Shown here: in pieces, positions 9,634 through 21,544 of the stretch
Numbering within the stretch: position 1 is the first letter of the stretch
Layout of the letters: each line of letters starts with the position of its first letter
NCBI GenBank assembly: GCA_035048495.1
Contig: CM068541.1
Span: 18,545,929-18,609,928, forward strand
Direction: 5' to 3'
DNA length: 64,000 bases
DNA from: Euptelea pleiosperma
Lineage: Eukaryota > Streptophyta > Magnoliopsida > Ranunculales > Eupteleaceae
Position numbers and translations under genes: made by a program
Notes under the pieces: model-generated
Told to the model about the DNA's origin: nothing
What the model saw: only the letters and a program-made list of their open reading frames with translations
Databases searched by the model: none

Positions 9634-12600
9634 AGTTTCTTTAGGTGGCGTTTGGTAAAACTTAACTTTCTCAAACCCTAAGTCTGAATGGGCTGAAATT
9701 CAGTGATTTCGGTGATTAAGTGGCATTTGGTAAAAAACTTAATTTCAGCACTTAATATCGAATCACTGAAATTAAGACATAAGCAAAAGAAGTGAGTTGG
9801 GCTGAATTAATGCGGTAAGTGGTTTCAACCAAAAGCATCTCCAAAAGAGATTCTAAGATTCTCTCTTAAAAACCCATAATGCCATTTTCTCCTTATAAAC
9901 ATCTCAAAATACTGAGAGTCAGATTTTTCCGTGTTCTTGAATCGGAAACCCTAATCTCAACACATTTGTAAATTAATCTGGTTCATAATTCCTATAAAAA
10001 AAATAAGAGTTGTACAGGACTTCGTGTCGGATGTCAATCCGCACTCGGGAGTAGTTAGCGCATGTAGAGAACATAAAATGACGGATTTTTACTCAAAATT
10101 GATGGAGAGGTGAGAGTGGTGAAGCGATTTAAAACATGCTTAGTGATTTTTAGAGAGAGAAATTGCCACAAACAACCAAAATTACAAAAGTAAACTAACA
10201 AATGCAAAAATAGTAATTTTATTCATCCTCATTGAGTTCTTACAAAATCAAATTAAATTCAGAAACAATCTAGAAAGCCATAAAAATTAACCTAAGAAAA
10301 ATCATGATGATGCTAGAGAGAGAAAGTAGAGAAAGAAAGGAAAAATAAGAGACTTTAGAGAGAGACCAACCTAAACCTAGAGAGAGAAAGCTAGAGAGAT
10401 GCTAAAGAGGAGAGAGACTTACCATCATACCTACCCCATGGAGAGGGTCATAATGAATGAGATCGAGGAAGGGCTACCACTATGATGGAGAGGGGGTTAT
10501 CACATAGTCATGGAAGGAATGGAGGTACTGGCTGGTGGCTATAAAGGAGGAGAATCGGTGATTGGGCATGGTAGCTGACCGGAGATGGTTGCAAGTGGGC
10601 TGCCAGTGGAGAAGCTTAGCACATGGTGCACCGGTGGTTCACTAGGAGTGAAGGGCAGTAATGGAAGGTACCGCCTCCTTTCCTTTTCCCTTTTTCTTCT
10701 TCTCTTCTTCTTGATTTTTTTTTGTTTTCTTTTCTTTTGGGCTTTTTGGACGAGCAGGCGAAGGAGAAAAGATGGACGCCGGCAAAGTGGTGGTGGGCGG
10801 TGATGGATGGAGAGGGAGGCACTGACTGTTGCAACCTCCAATGGGGTTGTGGAATGAGAGATGGAGGAGATGGTGCTGCTGTTGGTGGTGCTCGGGCTCA
10901 TGGGCGTGGTGTCCAACAAATGTCGGGGAGACGTGGGCAGCAGCCTGACGTGAAGAGATGGTGGACTAGTGGTGGTTCTGGTGTGGAGGCAGCGGCTTCT
11001 TGTGCAAGCTGTAGAGGAGGACGATCAGCAAGTAAGGAGCCCGTTTGGAGGAGGATCTACTCGTTAAGATGCTAAACAGGGGTGGTGGCAGGCTGTGCAA
11101 GATAGAGAGGTGGAAGAGATGGTTAGATCAAATCAGGGAGAGGGTGCCTACGGCTTCGTCCTCCTTTCCCTTCTTCATCTTCTCTCCCTCTTTCTTTTCT
11201 CGTTTTTGTTTTATTTTTTCTTTTGTTTTTCTACTGCCTTGTGGAAAAAACGGCTTGGAGTAAAATAGAAGGTGAGAGGGAGAGCAAGAGAACGTGGGGG
11301 AGAAAAATGACTGTTGTGAGCTGTTGCTTGCTGGTTCTCGAGTGGTGACCGGAGTTGCAGTTCTGGCAATCTGTAGGTGGGAGGCGAGGGCGTTAATGGT
11401 AGGGAACGGCCAGCAAGAAGGTGGAATGGGAGAGGTTTTTGTGATGACGGCTGGGTTTGGGGAGAGTTGAGAGAATGTGGGGAGCTCTAAGGTTTGATGG
11501 ATGGATGAGGGAGAGAAGGCAGTAATGGAGGTGCTTTTCCAGCAAGAAGAGGGACTCTTCTCTCAAGGAAAACGTGGAGAAGGGGGCTAGGTTAGATCCC
11601 AACGTGGTAGAGAATGGGAGAGAGGGCTGAAAGTTGTGGAACGTGGGGAGAGGAGGTACTATTCTCTCCTCAAGAGAATATATATCTCTTTTCTTCTAGG
11701 GTTTGGTCCCCTCTATTGACTCTTTCTCCATTTTAAGACTACTTTACATCTTTCTTCTTTCATGTGGGCTCAAAATGTCTTTATATCACCCATCTAGTGT
11801 GGGGGCCCACCTTCTAGTTATTAGAAATCGTCTTCATGGTCCAACAAGCCATACACATAGCTCCCAACCAGCCACCTAACATATGGGGCCTATGATGACA
11901 ACCTTTGGCTACGCAATATCCACCGTTCACTCTTCACCAACCGTTGGATGTTCTTTTCTTTGGTGTCTATCAATCTCAAAACATGCAAACCCTTCTTAGA
12001 TCCGGCCATCCATTTCATCGTCTTTAAGCACCGTCGTCATTTCTTCATTTATAAACTATGCCTCTCCTTGGATGCCACGTCATCCTTGGTTTGTTCCCAC
12101 CATGTATGCGTCCAACTCTTGATAGCAGCTTGTATTTGGAAACGCTTGGGTCCCGGCCCACATTTTGCTCGTGACCCATTCATCTTCAAATTTCTCAGAT
12201 CGTGGTTTGCAGCTATGTCCACTTGTCTTGGCCGTTCTCCAAGTTTGCCAATTCCATTGTCTTGGCTCACCCTTGTATCCTGGAAGGTTCACTGCTTCTC
12301 TCTCTTTCTCTCTCTCAGCTCTTGGCCCTACTTTCATCCTATGGCTATGCTTGGCCCGCATTTTCCTCTCATAACTGGTTGACTCTTTAAGCTTTGAAAG
12401 TCGACTTCTGTGATCGATAGTGGATTTGTAAGTCTCCAGAATTATCCGATTTTATTTTCTGCAATAACGAGAAGCATGTAATGAGACTTAATCATGACGG
12501 CTTAATATCTAGATTTCTGAAAATGTGTTTAAAGCATGTAAATATACCATTTCGTCTAGGAAAGTATGTTCTACACAACAGAAGAGACTCTTACGTAGAA

Positions 12601-12836
12601 AAGTAGATAAATAGAGTAGTTTTACATAGGAGAGTGAGATAACGCTAGAAGAATAATTGCTTTAAATAGTACTTTTGAGCGAATATCACATACCCATAAT
12701 GCCCTTGACTTAATTTTAAGACATAAGACCTTTAAAAAACAATCCATTTTACACAAGTCATTAAGCTATCAAACCTCTAGAACTTTAAGCTTTTGGATCT
12801 GATAACTTAATTTACCAAATGCCACCTAAGTTTCCT
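9634..12836. mobile_element. non-autonomous hAT-like element, 3.19 kb
   Basis: Terminal inverted repeats TAGGTGGCGTTTGGTAAA (9642) and, reversed, TAGGTGGCATTTGGTAAA (ending 12828) are flanked by an 8-bp direct repeat AGTTTCTT (9634-9641) / AGTTTCCT (12829-12836), one mismatch. Eight-base target duplications and a TAGG start fit the hAT superfamily. A second partial TIR (AAGTGGCATTTGGTAAAA) lies just inside the left end at 9720, a typical subterminal repeat. No transposase is visible. The interior (~10300-12400) is G/A-rich with a Pro/Leu-biased set of overlapping open frames and may be host-derived cargo. Confidence 0.72.
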
Positions 12837-12973
12837 TTTTGGAGAGGTAAATATAGTCCAACTAGAGTGCACCATGTGTATCAAAATGACAGTTGTATGT
12901 GCCGCGTAGTCACACTTGGAGACCTTGATCATAAGGATCTTTGGCCCACCTTTTATATGATAAAGAAACACTG

Positions 12974-13336
12974 TATCAAAATTTTGATGCAGAAGTTTGT
13001 GAAATTGCCATGTGTCACTCTTTTGGACCCGCTGACCCCTTAAATGCATGGCCACCTCTTGGTGGACCTACACAACAAAAATCAGCATGATTAGTGATTT
13101 CTAGCCACTCAATTTGAGCACTTTTCATTATAGGCTTCATTAACATACCTATGAATTGGTTTCAAGGCCATGATATGAAAAAGTACTCAATTCCAATGGA
13201 TAGAAATCGCCAATCATGATAATTTTTTTTGGTGTATAGGTCCACCAGTGTTGGCCAAACATTCATGAGGTCAGTGGACCTAAAAGAGTGTGCCACATGT
13301 CAGTTTGAGGGACTTCTACATTAAAATTTTGATATA
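12974..13336. repeat. foldback element, core family with TATCAAAATTTTGAT arms
   Basis: Outer arms TATCAAAATTTTGATGCAGAAG (left) and, reversed, TATCAAAATTTTAATGTAGAAG (right) flank the core: CCATGTGTCACTC, GCATGG, GGTGGACCTACAC, AAAAATCAGCATGATTAGTGATTTCTAGCC, then the mirror image ending GTGTGCCACATGTCA. Confidence 0.75.
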
Positions 13337-16300
13337 GAGAGTTCTATATCATATATGTGGCCGGTGACCACTGAAGATAAGTTCACTTTCAAAATTTAAG
13401 AATTTTCTTAAAATACTGTTGTCAAGGTAAATGTTCCTTGATGAGGATCAATGCCAGCTTACTCATTGATTTGGAAGCTCTAATCAGAGGAGCACCTATT
13501 AGATAGCCTAATGCCCAACAATTGGACTGTCAAAATGATTTCATTTTTATCTTTCCAGTTTTTCAGATTGTGCAATGAGGACTATCAAAATGATTTCATT
13601 TTTGGACTGGCCCATCCTAGTGGTGTTCCTTTGATTGAACATATGAAGCAATGACTAAGTTGGCCAGATGGGTATAAAAGAAAAAAGGCATTATAAACTA
13701 AAATAGTGTAGAAAAAAATGAGAATCAAAGCAACCTCGACTTTTGTTAGCACCCTTTTTGCAGAATGTGATAATGCTGCTGCCAAATATGTTGCCCAACC
13801 ATTGTAGGCACCAGTACACTATAGAATATGCCAATCACTGTCCTAGTAATAAGATGAAGCTCATGATAAATAGTAATGGCACTCCGGCTTCACCCACACC
13901 TCCTAAGCAATTCCATTCACCTACAATACTGGCACAACTTTCATATCATGTGGTACAATCATGGCAATCTGCACACATTCTGTAACGAGAGAAAAAAGTG
14001 TAACTCAGTATCAATACAAAACACCCCCGAAGTTGAGCAATGGTAAGAATAAGAGAAGCACAATGGACGTAAATTATGTGTATATAGGTTAAGTCTAGTC
14101 TGAGTGTATAAACGAAACACTGGGATCAATGTTGCAGGTAAGGCTGCTGGGATATAGGTCACGCCAAGGATATCTTATAGATCCAAAAGTGATCTCATAC
14201 GATGATAAATGCCATCCCATCTATAGAACTTTCTTCAAACTGTTCACAATACTCTCTGTTAAACTGTTCAAACAGCTTTTTAAACTGGAAAAAAAAAAAA
14301 AAAAAAAACAGGCAAGAGATTTGTTATCTTGAGGCTTATTTCTTGTAGCATCGTTGTATCATCCAAGAGCAGTGAATACAGGAGCGGGGTCCTTTAGTTT
14401 TCTTAAATATTTCTATCAGGAAGGTATAGAACTTGATTGGGGTGATTGAATCTCAATCCAGTTCTACAGGTCCGAGTCAAGTTGAATTCTTAAACTATAT
14501 AATAGTATTTTAATTTGCTTTACAATAACTTTCAAACAATTGAACATTAATTGTGTTAAATTGTAGTTTTGAGAAGTTAATATATCCACTCCATTTCTTG
14601 TTTATGTTTTACATCATAAAGGTCCACCTATGTGCGATGCATGTGATGTCCAGGAGAAAAGTAAATTTCTTGTGAACAAACCAATACCATAAATCATGGC
14701 ATTACTCTTTGTGAATAAGTTTAATGGTAAGAAACATCAGTAAATCTCATGGGGATCAAGTACATCCAAGATTTTTTAATACAATGAGAAATTTACCCAG
14801 GCTGGCAACACCAAAGACATAATTCTCGACATGGCTGAGTGAGATCATAACGCACTCTTCAATCATAAGACATTATGAAGCACCCAGACAATCCCAACAA
14901 AGCAGAAAAAATAGAACTGCTCCGTTACTCACCCGCAATAATAACAAGTGCATTAGAATAACTAGTGCCAAAAAAAATTAGATATTGAGGGCCAAGATAA
15001 TAAGGCATGAGATAGTCAAGACATTAACATTAACATATGTGTCCTAGATATTAAAATTACAATCACAATAATCTCACAAAAATTCTAGAGAAACGAAATA
15101 ACATCAAATGCACAATCTATTGAGTGTAAGATGTCACTGTCAATAATAACAAAAATAATGCAAGATAATCTCTGATACAATTTATAGCAGGCTTCTTCCC
15201 TGCCTGTGTCATAAAGATGCAAATATGCAAGCGACATAATCAAATTATATGTGCCTAGGAGAAACAATGCGCACTTTTGCTGACTACCGCTACAAACTTG
15301 ACAAGTACCACTTACAAACTTGGTGGCGCAGCATCCATCAATTATTTAGGATGTCCATTTTTTTTCTCCAAAAGGTTGTCTAATGTTTGCAGCCAAAAAG
15401 TGACTACAAACATTAGGCAAATGGCTCTCTCCTCGCCCTTGGTCTCCCCAAAGGTTCTCCTCTCTTCACCAACTGCCCCAATCAACATACAAAACATTTG
15501 CCTGACAAACATCTGACATTGCAAATATTTGACAAATATTTGCCTACAAACTACAAAGTACCAAGCGGGACCTAAGTTTCAACTCGAAAAATAAGGGTGT
15601 CAGGTCACACCTTTATCCTTTCATGAACTACTCTTTTCCCTGTAAATAACAGCCTTTGATTGATAAAGTGCATTTCTTTGCATCAGGCCTGTTCGTTTCT
15701 AGAACTCCAGCAACCTTATCTCTTTTGCTTTGTGGGTTCAATCCCAGTTACCTGTTCAAAAAGAAAAATGAAGTAAATTACAATCAGTCAAGCAAGCATT
15801 ACCTGAAAAACTCAGACTTACTCAGGTGGGACAAATCAAACCGTGGTTGATCAAGAATTAAACAAGACTTTAAACGTCAAAACCCAAAAATTTATCAATT
15901 GACTCAGCAATCTTGGACTCTAATCAGGAGATTAATTTTCCATCAACTTTCAACTACTTGAAACCATCCGAAAACTCTAAATCCTATGCAAAAATGAAGC
16001 AATTACTCTATTATCGAGTCACCATTTGATCGATCATACCAAGGAAAACTCCCAGACCAAAAGTTGACCAGTTCAGATAATCATAACCATCTAATCTATA
16101 ACATCATTCTAGCATGCCCTTGAAAGTGACAGAATGACTAAAAGAGCAACTCAACCCTTATAGTTCTTTTCCTTCTTTTTTTTTAACCATGGGTATCCAA
16201 GCCTCTTAGAGCACCCGACTAATCCCGCAGGGCACGGAAGTCACCCCTTCCTTTTAAATAAGTTGAGTAGGCCTCTTTTCCTTTTAAATAAGTTGTTCTC

Positions 16301-16898
16301 TAAACAAAAAAATATAAGACAGAAGCAGAAGAATAAGAAAGGAGAACCTAGTGCTTTCCAGTCAAAAAATTAAACTGTTTGAGTTCCCGCCATAGGTTGG
16401 CTTAAAAAAAAAAGCAAACAAAATAAAAACACCAAAAATGGTGAATTTAGTTCCACTCCGCTATACATAACTTATTTGGCACAACATGACAATTTCCCAT
16501 AACCAAGAATATAATCATTATTCATCAATAACTCAATTCGTCCAAGGGCTTCCTCGGCAATCACAGGATGTAGAATAGTTAGCTCCAACAGAGTAGATCT
16601 GATTTTCTTGATGAGCGGAAGCACATGAACATGTCCATTTGTTTATACCTGACCCTTCAGGAACTTCATCTGTAACCAATGAGTTTAAACAATAATATTA
16701 GCTTGATGGTCGTTTTGTGGATGCCACAAACTATATAGGCTGCATTACAGATAAATTTTTACTGCTGAACTCATATGCAAAGAAACAACATTCCCCCAAG
16801 TTATTTGCAAAGATTAATTAGCTATGGAGGATAGTGTGCCACTCAGGTAGAACAAAGGGACTGAGCAATGAATACCGTAGTGGTACACATGCAGAGTA
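13337..16898. other. intergenic sequence
   Basis: No gene or RNA gene supported. A 20-base A tract at 14289-14308 may be a retroposon tail. 15340-15550 contains an imperfect inverted repeat around GTTTGTAGGCAAATATTTG-like motifs (TTACAAACTTG... CTACAAACTACAAAG), perhaps a decayed MITE. Remaining open frames are short, AT-rich and without recognisable motifs. Confidence 0.4.
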
Positions 16899-16909
16899 GT
16901 GGGACCTAC

Positions 16910-17030
16910 CATTCAATGGGTCCAGAAACAGATTGGCTGCTTCCTTAAAGTTTGTACTAGACATGCAGTACAAGCCTTCATACACCTTCAAACGGTTCTT
17001 GCTCACCCAATCACCTCCCTCCTTGGTTAA
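16910..17030 (-). pseudogene. 26S proteasome subunit RPN7 exon relic
   Basis: Minus-strand translation [19 protein letters not shown], then LYCMSSTNFKEAANLFLDP, matches the conserved [20 protein letters not shown]...RNFKKAASLFLDS segment of plant RPN7 (PSMD6), N-terminal to its PCI domain. A GTAGGT donor-like site follows immediately at 16904-16909, so this is one genomic exon piece, not a processed cDNA. No other RPN7 exon is visible nearby. It lies ~170 bp left of duplication block B. Confidence 0.75.
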
Positions 17031-17230
17031 CCTGCCATATCTTAGGCTATAATGAAGTGTCTTAGAATCAAAGATGAATGCAGAAAGTGATCCCAAAAGA
17101 AAATTGTTGAAGGCCTCATCTTACTTCTTAGCTTTATTGATACTTTTGGATATGAGATCAAAATCCCTATAGAAAAAAATAAATCTGTGCCTGTGCCTGA
17201 AGTAGCTAAGGAGTGTCTGAAGTAGCTAGG

Positions 17231-18123
17231 AGTGTCTGTGCCTGCACGGAATAGGAAAATTCAATACCTTCAAGTCCTGAACTCTTTAACCCAAAATTTA
17301 GGTGGCGTTTCCTCATCCAAAAATTTAGAGGTGAGCCAACCTCTATTGATGAGGTGGGACATGGAGGAATCCCATGCAAGGGAAATCTTTTCGAAGGCAT
17401 GGTTGAAGCTTGATCACAATGAGACTTACTGTAGCATTTGTTTTGGAGCAGAAGTGGTATTTTCCCTATTGGACATTCCCTTTTTGTCAAATATCTCATT
17501 TTCTCACCTTCAAAAGAAGTTTATAAATGTTGATGCCATTTAAGGTGCATTTCCTAGGAAAAACCATGTCATTTTGAGCAAGAAAAACCCCATCTCGGCT
17601 CTCCTAAATAGACTAAATTCCAAATGCAACTACTTCCAAAACCCACCCCTACTTCAACAAAAAATCAACCAACATAACCCAAAACAGGCACCCCAAGTAT
17701 CTCTCCTGTAGTATAAACAAACTGAAACCCAAGACAAAATTCCACTGAAGGACTAATCTTCAAAGAACCGACTCTCCTCTTCACTCCTCTCATCAACAGC
17801 CCCAAATCAAATTCCAATAAAACCCAAAAATCTCTATAAAAAACCCAAACAAGATCTCTGTCAGGCAAAGAAACTCAATTTAATAACATAATTTGATAAA
17901 AGAAAGCTGAACAAGATATATTGAAATTCATAATTCCGTGTTTGAATTGTTTGCTGATTTACAAAAAAGAATAATTAAAATACAAAAAAATCAGAATCAA
18001 ATGAGGTTTCATTTTACTCCAAAAATAAAAAAACAATGAATCAGAAGGCTCTTTACAGAACGCCCACAAACAAAAACCGAGGCTTCTTCTCAGAACCCAA
18101 ACCCTACAATATAAATCAGGTTT
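17231..18123. other. non-coding part of duplication copy B
   Basis: Counterpart of 1416-2317. Open frames differ from those of copy A through indels, so no protein is conserved. Confidence 0.5.
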
Positions 18124-18484
18124 TTAATGAGAACTACTAGTACTAGCACCATCACATCTTCTTCCAACATAAATGGTGAAACCGAGTTTGGGGGAACCAT
18201 GGGGTTGTGGCAACCGGAAAGCCCAAAGCTGTATCGTATCAATCTTCTCTTGCAGCCCATTCGCATACACAAAATTCATCCACTCTTTGATCAAAACATA
18301 TTGCTGAAGACTCTGGCACCACGTCAAGTTGAGCTTCCACAACCGTCCCACGGGATCCACCACCTTCACTTCCACTATCCCCGGCTTCTTCTCGTGCCCT
18401 CTCTTCATCCCTCAGATAATCCATCAATGCTTTGCACCTTGGAACGAACAAACGGCTGAGACGTGGGTTGATATCATTGTTTCA
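18124..18484 (-). pseudogene. 5'-truncated B3 gene, copy B, frameshifted
   Basis: Same truncated B3 domain as 2318-2689 (VEVKVVDPVGRLWKLNLTW, QQYVLIKEWMNFVYANGL, DTIQLWAFRLPQPHGSPKLG). A deletion of ~16 bases upstream of VEVKVVDP splits the frame: CKALMDYLRDEER lies in one frame and the B3 domain in another. It is therefore a clear pseudogene, unlike the still-open copy A. Confidence 0.85.
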
Positions 18485-18664
18485 GGTGGAAATGAATTCT
18501 CACCTATCTGGATGGGAAATGAATTCCGGGCTTAGTAGGGAAAATTATCCAGATTTAAATAGCTTGGTAGGATAAATTATAGATTTAAAATGGCTATCTA
18601 ACAATGGACAGTTGTGTTTTCCCAAGGAAAATGCAATTTTCCCACTTTGTAATCAAACACTGCC
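18485..18664. mobile_element. right half of Tourist-like MITE, block B
   Basis: Counterpart of 2690-2874, ending AATCAAACACTGCC and followed by TAA. It shares the same left truncation point, so the deletion predates the block duplication. Confidence 0.7.
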
Positions 18665-18667
18665 TAA

Positions 18668-18895
18668 GATAAAAGTGCCAAGAGTCCCACAAGGTTTTAG
18701 ACTTGGTCTTTCGCCATTTGATCGTTCAAGTGATCCCGGCACCACTGCCGACTTGGCCGAGGCAATGTGAGAACCGGAGACAGCATCCCTCGGTTTCAGC
18801 CAAGATTTTAAACCATGGTTCAATTCAGCAGTACTCTTAGCTTTGCTGCCTTCAATGTCACTGAATGGATCAATATTCTTAGATTGTCCCACATG
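18668..18895 (-). other. exon-like fragment X, block B
   Basis: Third copy of the fragment described at 2878-3104. Reading remains open with few substitutions (for example SDIEGSKAK for SDTEGSKAK). Parent gene not recognised. Confidence 0.5.
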
Positions 18896-19574
18896 CCCTG
18901 TTACGTTATGTACCGTTAAAACGCTTTAAAAATAGAGGCCGTTATTTTACATATTTCTGAGAAATTTCGTGAAAAAATGACTGTTATTTTCCTTAATTTT
19001 CATTTTTGAATTTCAAATTTCAAATTTCAAATTTTGAGTTTCAGCGCCATTATTTCCAATTTTTCAGTTATGTCCCTTATTTCCATTATTTTCCATTTTT
19101 GCCCCTGAGCGTTACAATTCGTTATAACGGAAAAAATGTTAATGCCCCAGTCCGTTAGACAGTTATAACCGGTCCATTTTAAACCTTGGTAAAAATAGTT
19201 ACTTCTCATATATTAATTTTTTCGTAAATCTTTTTGATGTTCCAATTGTTGGATGTGCCGATGTGCACGTGGCATGTTACCCATTTATGAATTCACGATA
19301 ATAAAAATAAAAATAAACATTTAAAAAAATAAAATAAAATAAATATAAGCAAACTTAACAAGATCAATTGAAATTCGTATTTAATTCATTATTCGAAAAC
19401 TTGAAATGATATTTATTTGATTTACGAAAAAATAAAAACAACGAAAAAATAGTGCAGAAATAATCAAAATCAGAGGCGGCTAAAAAAAATGAGAATCAGA
19501 ATCAACACCTACCCAAACAAAAACGAGGTTTCTTCGAGAACCAAAACCCTAAAAAATTAATGTGGTTCAGGTTT
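18896..19574. other. AT-rich spacer downstream of B3 gene B
   Basis: Counterpart of 3105-3834, ~35 bp shorter because it has fewer CCATTATTTCC-type short repeats. No gene. Confidence 0.45.
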
Positions 19575-20351
19575 TTAACGACGAAAGTTGGTGCTTGAAC
19601 CGCTAGTGCTGGCACCATCATCACATGTTCTTCGAACGTTGATAGCGAAACCGAGTTTAGACTCGCCTCCACCTTGGGGATGTGGTAGTCTGAAGGCCCA
19701 GAGCTGTAGCGTATCGATCCTCTGTTGCAGTCCATTCGAGTCAACAAAACCCGTCCACTGTTTGATCAATACGTACTGCTGAACACTCCGCCACCTTGTC
19801 AATTCTAGGTCCCACAACCGTCCCATGGGATCCACCACCTTCACTTCCAGCTTCTTCTCGTCTTCTAACAATGCCTTCTCTACCTCCGTTAGGTACTCCA
19901 TCAACGCTTTGCACTTGGGGATGAACAGACGGCTCTGACTTTTTTTCACGTCACTACAGAAGAGCCGCTTTTCCATCAACCAAACAGGGATAGTGCCCTC
20001 AACCCAATTGATCATCTGCATCAATAGTGCAGGAATCGGCGGTGCTGATGATGATGATGATAACGACGACGAAGGTAGGTTCATCACTGTCTTCCCCTTC
20101 CCTTTGTAGTGGTGGGAGTTTTTCTTCTTCTCGGCAATCACCTTCTCAGGTGCAAGGAAGGCAACCTTCTTTCCTTTATTTTTAGTTCTCCTACAAGTCG
20201 TGACTGACCAATGAACATTCATCTTCACATTCGCTAGTACTGACCTTGAGGCTCGGGGGATCGCCGTCGTAAACGTGGGAAGCGCCAACTCCCTCTCTAC
20301 AACATCTAATAGTGCGTCAAACTTCTTCCTGTTACCCGTAAACGCCGTCAT
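19575..20351 (-). CDS. B3-domain protein, DUF313 type (block B)
   Basis: 258 residues, same length and layout as the block A protein: basic N-terminal half, Ser run, B3 domain at ~165-245. I see four substitutions: L to V in the SRSLLANV segment, N to D in MGRLWNLEL, A to S in VDANGL, and E to Q in LQERID. Three fall inside the B3 domain, two of them next to the DNA-contact-prone strand/loop that begins at WTGFVD. Both copies stay full-length, so either both are under selection or the copying is very recent. The family is a plant-specific B3 branch with poorly known targets. Confidence 0.82.
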   Translation of the reverse strand: MTAFTGNRKKFDALLDVVERELALPTFTTAIPRASRSVLANVKMNVHWSVTTCRRTKNKGKKVAFLAPEKVIAEKKKNSHHYKGKGKTVMNLPSSSLSSSSSAPPIPALLMQMINWVEGTIPVWLMEKRLFCSDVKKSQSRLFIPKCKALMEYLTEVEKALLEDEKKLEVKVVDPMGRLWDLELTRWRSVQQYVLIKQWTGFVDSNGLQQRIDTLQLWAFRLPHPQGGGESKLGFAINVRRTCDDGASTSGSSTNFRR

Positions 20352-20423
20352 CGTCTCAGCTAGAGAAATGAGGTTTCTTAGTTATGGGTTTAGATCCAAA
20401 AGTTTCTTTTTCTGATCTAACAA

Positions 20424-20430
20424 TTTATAA
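20424..20430 (-). promoter_or_regulatory. TATA-like box of B3 gene B
   Basis: Same TTATAAATTG motif and spacing as in block A, within the near-identical tract. Confidence 0.4.
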
Positions 20431-21228
20431 CTTTCTTTTTCACTCTAAACATTTGAATGGGCGGGGTTTACAAGATTTCAAGTTTCCTATCTTCACTGAT
20501 ATTGTTGGAACTTGGAACCGGTTAGAAGTTTGCCCTTTTTTAGGGGGAGGAGGAGTCAAATAATAACAAACACCGCGATCAGGTTTGAATCAAGTACAGT
20601 TTGCGTAGCAAACCCGACCTGAGGGTTTGTGCGTTGGATTCAGAATCCGACCAAATCAATCAGGTTCATCAGCTAATCAGATCCAACCGGGACATCAAAT
20701 ATGATGTTTGGATTTTTCAAATACCAACACCTATACAATTAAGGTGGGTCCCACACGATTTGAAAATGAAATATTCAGTGGGCCCTGTCCGAACTCCAAA
20801 GTGTGTAGGTAGCAGCTTTTAAAAAAACCAATCATCATTTTTTATGTTCACCCCTCGACATCAAGTTTATTTTCTATAACTAGCATATTAGGTAACATTG
20901 ACCCGACACCAATTATTAATCGGGTCCAATTCCGAACAATGGGAGATTTTTTTTACGCGATGGAATTTTGATGTGGCGATCATGCAACAATGATTGCGCG
21001 CCACATATACCTGGTTTTAAAAAGTAAGCATGGATATATGTGGCGCATGATCACCGTTCAAAGATGATATATGTGGCGCATGATCACCGTTCAAAGATTT
21101 TGCGGCTTCAAGAATTTTGGATTAGGGTCTGTCGGGTAGCCTTGCAATCGGGAACCCACCCGCATGCATAAAATATTTCCTAATATAGTGCTTAGAGTGG
21201 TTAATTTCCTGTTTATGAAGTCAATTAA
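20431..21228. other. B3 gene B upstream region
   Basis: Identical to block A up to 20954. The inverted-repeat region at 20970-21095 carries an extra ~32-bp copy of the arm ATATGTGGCGCATGATCACC. Confidence 0.45.
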
Positions 21229-21544
21229 GGCCGTGTTTGATTGCACAGAAAATTTTCCCAAGAAAATAGTATTTCTTGGAAATGAATTATCAGCTATCTA
21301 GATGGGAAATGCCTTAAATGGCTGATTCATTACAACTGACAACACATAAAGGCTTATTTTCAGGTGGAAATGAATTCTCACCTATCTGGATGGGAAATGA
21401 ATTCCGGGCTTGGTAGGAAAAATTATCCAGATTTAAATAGCTTGGTAGGGTAAATTATATGTTTAAAATGGCTATCTAACAATGCACAGTTGTGTTTTCC
21501 CAAGGAAAATGCAATTCTCCCACTTAGCAATCAAACACGGCTAA
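21226..21544. mobile_element. Tourist-like MITE, complete
   Basis: Complete element at 21229-21541 (313 bp). The left TIR is GGCCGTGTTTGATTGCACAG and the right end reversed is GCCGTGTTTGATTGCTAAG. It is flanked on both sides by TAA (21226-21228, 21542-21544). The 3-bp TAA target duplication and the GGCC start are typical of PIF/Harbinger-type MITEs. Confidence 0.82.

Noticed and set aside
10539..11263. Overlapping open frames on both strands (up to 126 codons) inside the hAT-like element
   Set aside because: They are a by-product of G/A- or C/T-rich sequence with few stops; residues are low-complexity (poly Lys/Arg or Phe/Leu) and no domain is recognisable.
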